From assembly GCF_963676685.1 (NCBI RefSeq), contig NC_092344.1, positions 98,424,749-98,488,748 on the forward strand: a stretch of DNA of 64,000 nt. The letters are read 5' to 3'. The DNA is from Mytilus edulis (taxonomy: Eukaryota; Mollusca; Bivalvia; Mytilida; Mytilidae). The position numbers and the translations under genes are program-made. The notes under the pieces were generated by a model, which saw only the letters and a program-made list of their open reading frames with translations, ran no database searches and was not told the origin of the DNA. This document shows positions 61,479 to 64,000 of the stretch, in pieces (within the stretch, counting starts at the first letter, position 1; each line of letters starts with the position of its first letter).

Positions 61479-63439
61479 CTAAGAATTTGTAAGACCTGTC
61501 ATTTTAAAAACCCATGCCCATTTACAAGGCATATCTTTGTATGATATAAATGGAATGTCAATATGTATTCCTCCAGAGGGATCAGCAGTCCATTTCATGT
61601 GTGTGTTATAACCAAGCATAGTAACATTTGTAATATCTCCAGTAATAGGCCCAGCTAACTGTAGCTTGTTATTATGTGGCCACTTTAAGGCAATAGCGTA
61701 CACCGATGCTTGATCGTCAATGACACGCTTTGTGTACCTACAATAAACCACAACCAAGGCATTAAAATATTTATATTAAAATGTATGTTCATCAATTTTT
61801 GACACTTCTACTCAATTTTATTCAGGTAACATTTTTATTATTTTTATTATGAGGTGTAAAAAGTTATCAAAGGTACCAGGATTATACTTTAGTACGCCAG
61901 ACGCGCGTCTTTCGTCTACATAAGACTCATCAGTGACGCTCATATAAAAATATTTAAAAGTTAGAAAAGAATAATTAATTGTTAAAGTGAAACAATATAA
62001 TAGCAGCTTAACATCCAAATACTTATTCAAAACAAGAGAATGTGTCCCTGAACTTGCACTATCACATTTCCATGTTCACAAAACTGTGAAATCTTGGTTA
62101 AAAACCCTAATTCGTCATATATCGATAACTCACTTCCTGATTGTCAAACGCTTTTAGTTTCAAGTTGATGTGACCACAAACTATTCACAACCAAAACGTC
62201 AACATAATCACGGCTTATTATTTGAATTCAACTCTAGATTCATCATCAATACAAATGTATAAAATCTACCACGTTATGTGTACATTTGTACATACTGGGT
62301 ATCCGTAAAGGTATATTTCATAATAATCGGATACAACAGTTCGGGAGTAAAAGTTGTGTTCTTAGCTTATTTAATTAATGTACATACCAACCTTACAGCT
62401 ACAGCAGAGTCCGCGGGGGAAAGTAGACGAACAGTGAGTAAATAACTGTTTGTTACAAAAGAAAGTTTACTTTACCAAATCCGTATTTATTAAGCCCTAG
62501 GATCTTTTAGGAAGTGTTATAACCGCTAGGTCGTTGCCATTGCTGTAGGACGTTTTGTCTCAGGAGGTATCAACATCCCAGTAGTCGTCACTTTTATATT
62601 GATATGACATATCATTACTATACTCATTTACTGCAAATTAGCTGTGCATGTTGACTTTACCAAAGCTCCGAGGTATGTCTACTTTATGGCTTGTATTACC
62701 ATAAAAGAGGGACGAAAGATACCAGAGGGACAGTCAAACTCACAAATCGAAAATAAACTGACAACGCCATGGGTAAAAATGAAAAATACCAACAGACAAA
62801 CAAAAGTACACATGACACAACATATAAAACTAAAGAATAAGCAACACGAACCTCACCAAAAACTGGGGGTAATCGCAGGTGCTCCGGAAGGGTAAGAAGA
62901 TCCTGCTCTAAATTTGACACCCGTCGTTTTGCTCATGTCATAACCGTATTTGACACAACTTTTCGGAATTTTTGGTTAAAATTCTTTTAAGTCCATTGTT
63001 TTGTTTGACCATCTTAACGGTTTGGTTCTAGCACGACGGTTTAGTCTGATGTAGGTGAAACGAGCTTCTTGTGTACCAAATTATAAGCCTGGTGTCGATA
63101 TCTAAAATTAGTTATTACTTTTTGTTCATGATATTTTTTTCTAAAAGAAGAGGTTTACTTTGTTATAAAGTAGTTGTACTGCTTAAGATAGTGATTTGCA
63201 TCTATTTTCCCAATCAGTGTTTATTTTCATTCAATTATATCAAGAATACTTTTATAAACGTAACATACCAAACATGTTGATTCACATGATCATTCTGGAA
63301 GTTCCATGGAACAGAAAAATAAATCGCTTCACCATTTACTTTCAACCATTCTCCCATCTGACTCAATCTTTCTAAATACACAGCAGAAATGGTGCCATCA
63401 TGAGCTGGACCAATGTTTATCAAAATATTACCACCGCAA
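61479..63439 (-). CDS. FUCA1-like: Alpha-L-fucosidase (GH29) paralogue C, last two exons only
   Basis: Two exons are visible: 63439-63269 (171 nt, [16 protein letters not shown] through [10 protein letters not shown]) and 61737-61479 (259 nt, ending in a TAG stop, with [11 protein letters not shown] near the C-terminus). Exon lengths, phases and splice positions are identical to exons 7 and 8 of paralogues A and B, so this is a third tandem copy in the same orientation. Earlier exons, including the whole catalytic half, should lie beyond position 64000. No frameshift or stop interrupts the two exons. Whether the gene as a whole is functional cannot be judged from the window. Confidence 0.9.
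61855..61950 (-). repeat. Retrozyme-like repeat end with hammerhead
   Basis: Minus strand: GAGCGTCACTGATGAGTC through GGCGTACTAAAGTATAATCC to GGTACCTTTGATAACTT. It is 5' truncated just upstream of the ribozyme and lies in fucosidase C intron 7. Confidence 0.75.
61894..61939 (-). ncRNA. Type I hammerhead ribozyme motif
   Basis: GCGUCA (61939-61934), CUGAUGA (61933-61927), GUCU-UAUGU-AGAC (61926-61914), GAAA (61913-61910), then GACGCGCGU, the GUC triplet and UGGCGU (61899-61894). The core is canonical and stem I pairs as in the copy at 21-64. An extra GA after GAAA disturbs the short stem III. Confidence 0.65.
62700..63095 (+). repeat. Dispersed repeat followed by a decayed retrozyme-like copy
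   Basis: 62700-62935: 'gggacgaaagataccagagg', 'tgacaacgccatggg' and 'gaagggtaagaagatcctgc'. From about 62935: 'ccgtatttgacacaactttt' and 'cggaatttttggtt', then a mutated ribozyme segment ('agtctgatgtaggtgaaac') and 'accaaattataagcctggt'. Confidence 0.55.
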
Positions 63440-63489
63440 CTGAAAAATGAAATATGTGAATTTTATATGGTTTTAAGAGTACCTTTATA

Positions 63490-63800
63490 CGTATTTACTA
63501 CCAAAAATGTCTTGCAGGGTATTTGTCAACGAAGCAGAATCTTTGTAAAACAGAAAACCCATTTATGTGTTGAGGACGAAAATCATTTCTTGTTGGCATG
63601 CTTATTTTATTCAGATTTAAGATATAAATGAAAAAGCTGGTGATATTTCAGAAACTTGTAATTTACACCGTTCTATGTTGCCAAAAATATATATTTTACC
63701 ACAAAGAAAATTCGGTGTCGTCGAAGTTTATTCAAATCTGCAAAACTTTGCAACTGTTTCACATCACAAGCGACATGAGTTCACAGTCTTAATTTTTTCG
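63490..63800 (+). pseudogene. LINE C-terminal remnant
   Basis: Plus-strand reading gives KTHLCVEDENHFLLACLFYSDLRYK in one frame, matching the Cys...ED(E/N)xHFLL...YxDLR tail typical of LINE polyproteins (compare 12133-12497). A continuation with FIQICKTLQLF-like sequence follows in shifted frame. Fragment only; located upstream of fucosidase C exon 7 in its intron. Confidence 0.5.
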
Positions 63801-64000
63801 ATACCATAATAGTATTGATTGAGCGTGGATTTGCATTGCAGGTAATGAACAGGTATGTTACCTCGATTTGTATTTTCTAAATCGATTTATGGAAATTTAA
63901 ACATCTGTAAACTGCTGTTGCCTTAATCTATAAAAAAATAACATAAAATGTCTCACAATATCACAATAAGTCAGAACTGAAGTAAATTTACTAACACGAA

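Overview
The window is eukaryotic, AT-rich and intron-rich. Its interspersed repeats look like those of a marine mussel of the genus Mytilus: a family around 'gtgccaatgagacaactct', a family around 'gataccagagggacagtcaaac', and the 'cctggtacctttgataactattt' family. That assignment rests on recognising the repeats, not on a search. There are no bacterial-type operons, CRISPR arrays or rRNA genes.

Positions 1-17235, plus strand: the 3' two thirds of a TBK1/IKK-epsilon-like kinase gene. Fourteen exons are readable. They run from the DFG motif and activation loop through the kinase C-lobe, a ubiquitin-like region and the coiled-coil scaffold to the stop codon. The N-lobe exons lie left of the window, and one exon between 4736 and 7516 could not be found although the reading frame requires it. 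The introns carry a Tc1/pogo-like MITE, a hAT-like element with an 8-bp target duplication, a retroelement-like insertion inside a tandem repeat, a Harbinger-like MITE inside a LINE remnant, and a large foldback.

Positions 17236-25382: convergent intergenic space filled with repeats.

Positions 25383-64000, minus strand: three tandem alpha-L-fucosidase (GH29) genes in the same orientation. Gene A (25383-38085) and gene B (47842-55767) are complete, with 8 exons each and almost identical exon lengths. Gene C (from 61479) has only its last two exons in the window. B keeps the expected catalytic residues. A keeps the nucleophile and the acid/base candidates, but the substrate-contacting His of the HWG motif is Val and the residues after the nucleophile differ. 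Fucosidases remove terminal alpha-L-fucose from glycoconjugates. The TBK1-like kinase belongs to innate signalling, and no functional link between the two loci is visible.

The most notable non-genic structures are: (1) several copies of an approximately 360-bp repeat carrying a type I hammerhead ribozyme core (retrozyme-like), near Penelope-type reverse transcriptase remnants; (2) a 15-copy, 68-bp minisatellite in gene A whose unit contains a 3' splice site plus the first 41 nt of exon 7; (3) a non-autonomous Helitron cleanly inserted in a reverse transcriptase remnant; (4) several nested DNA transposons with exact target duplications.
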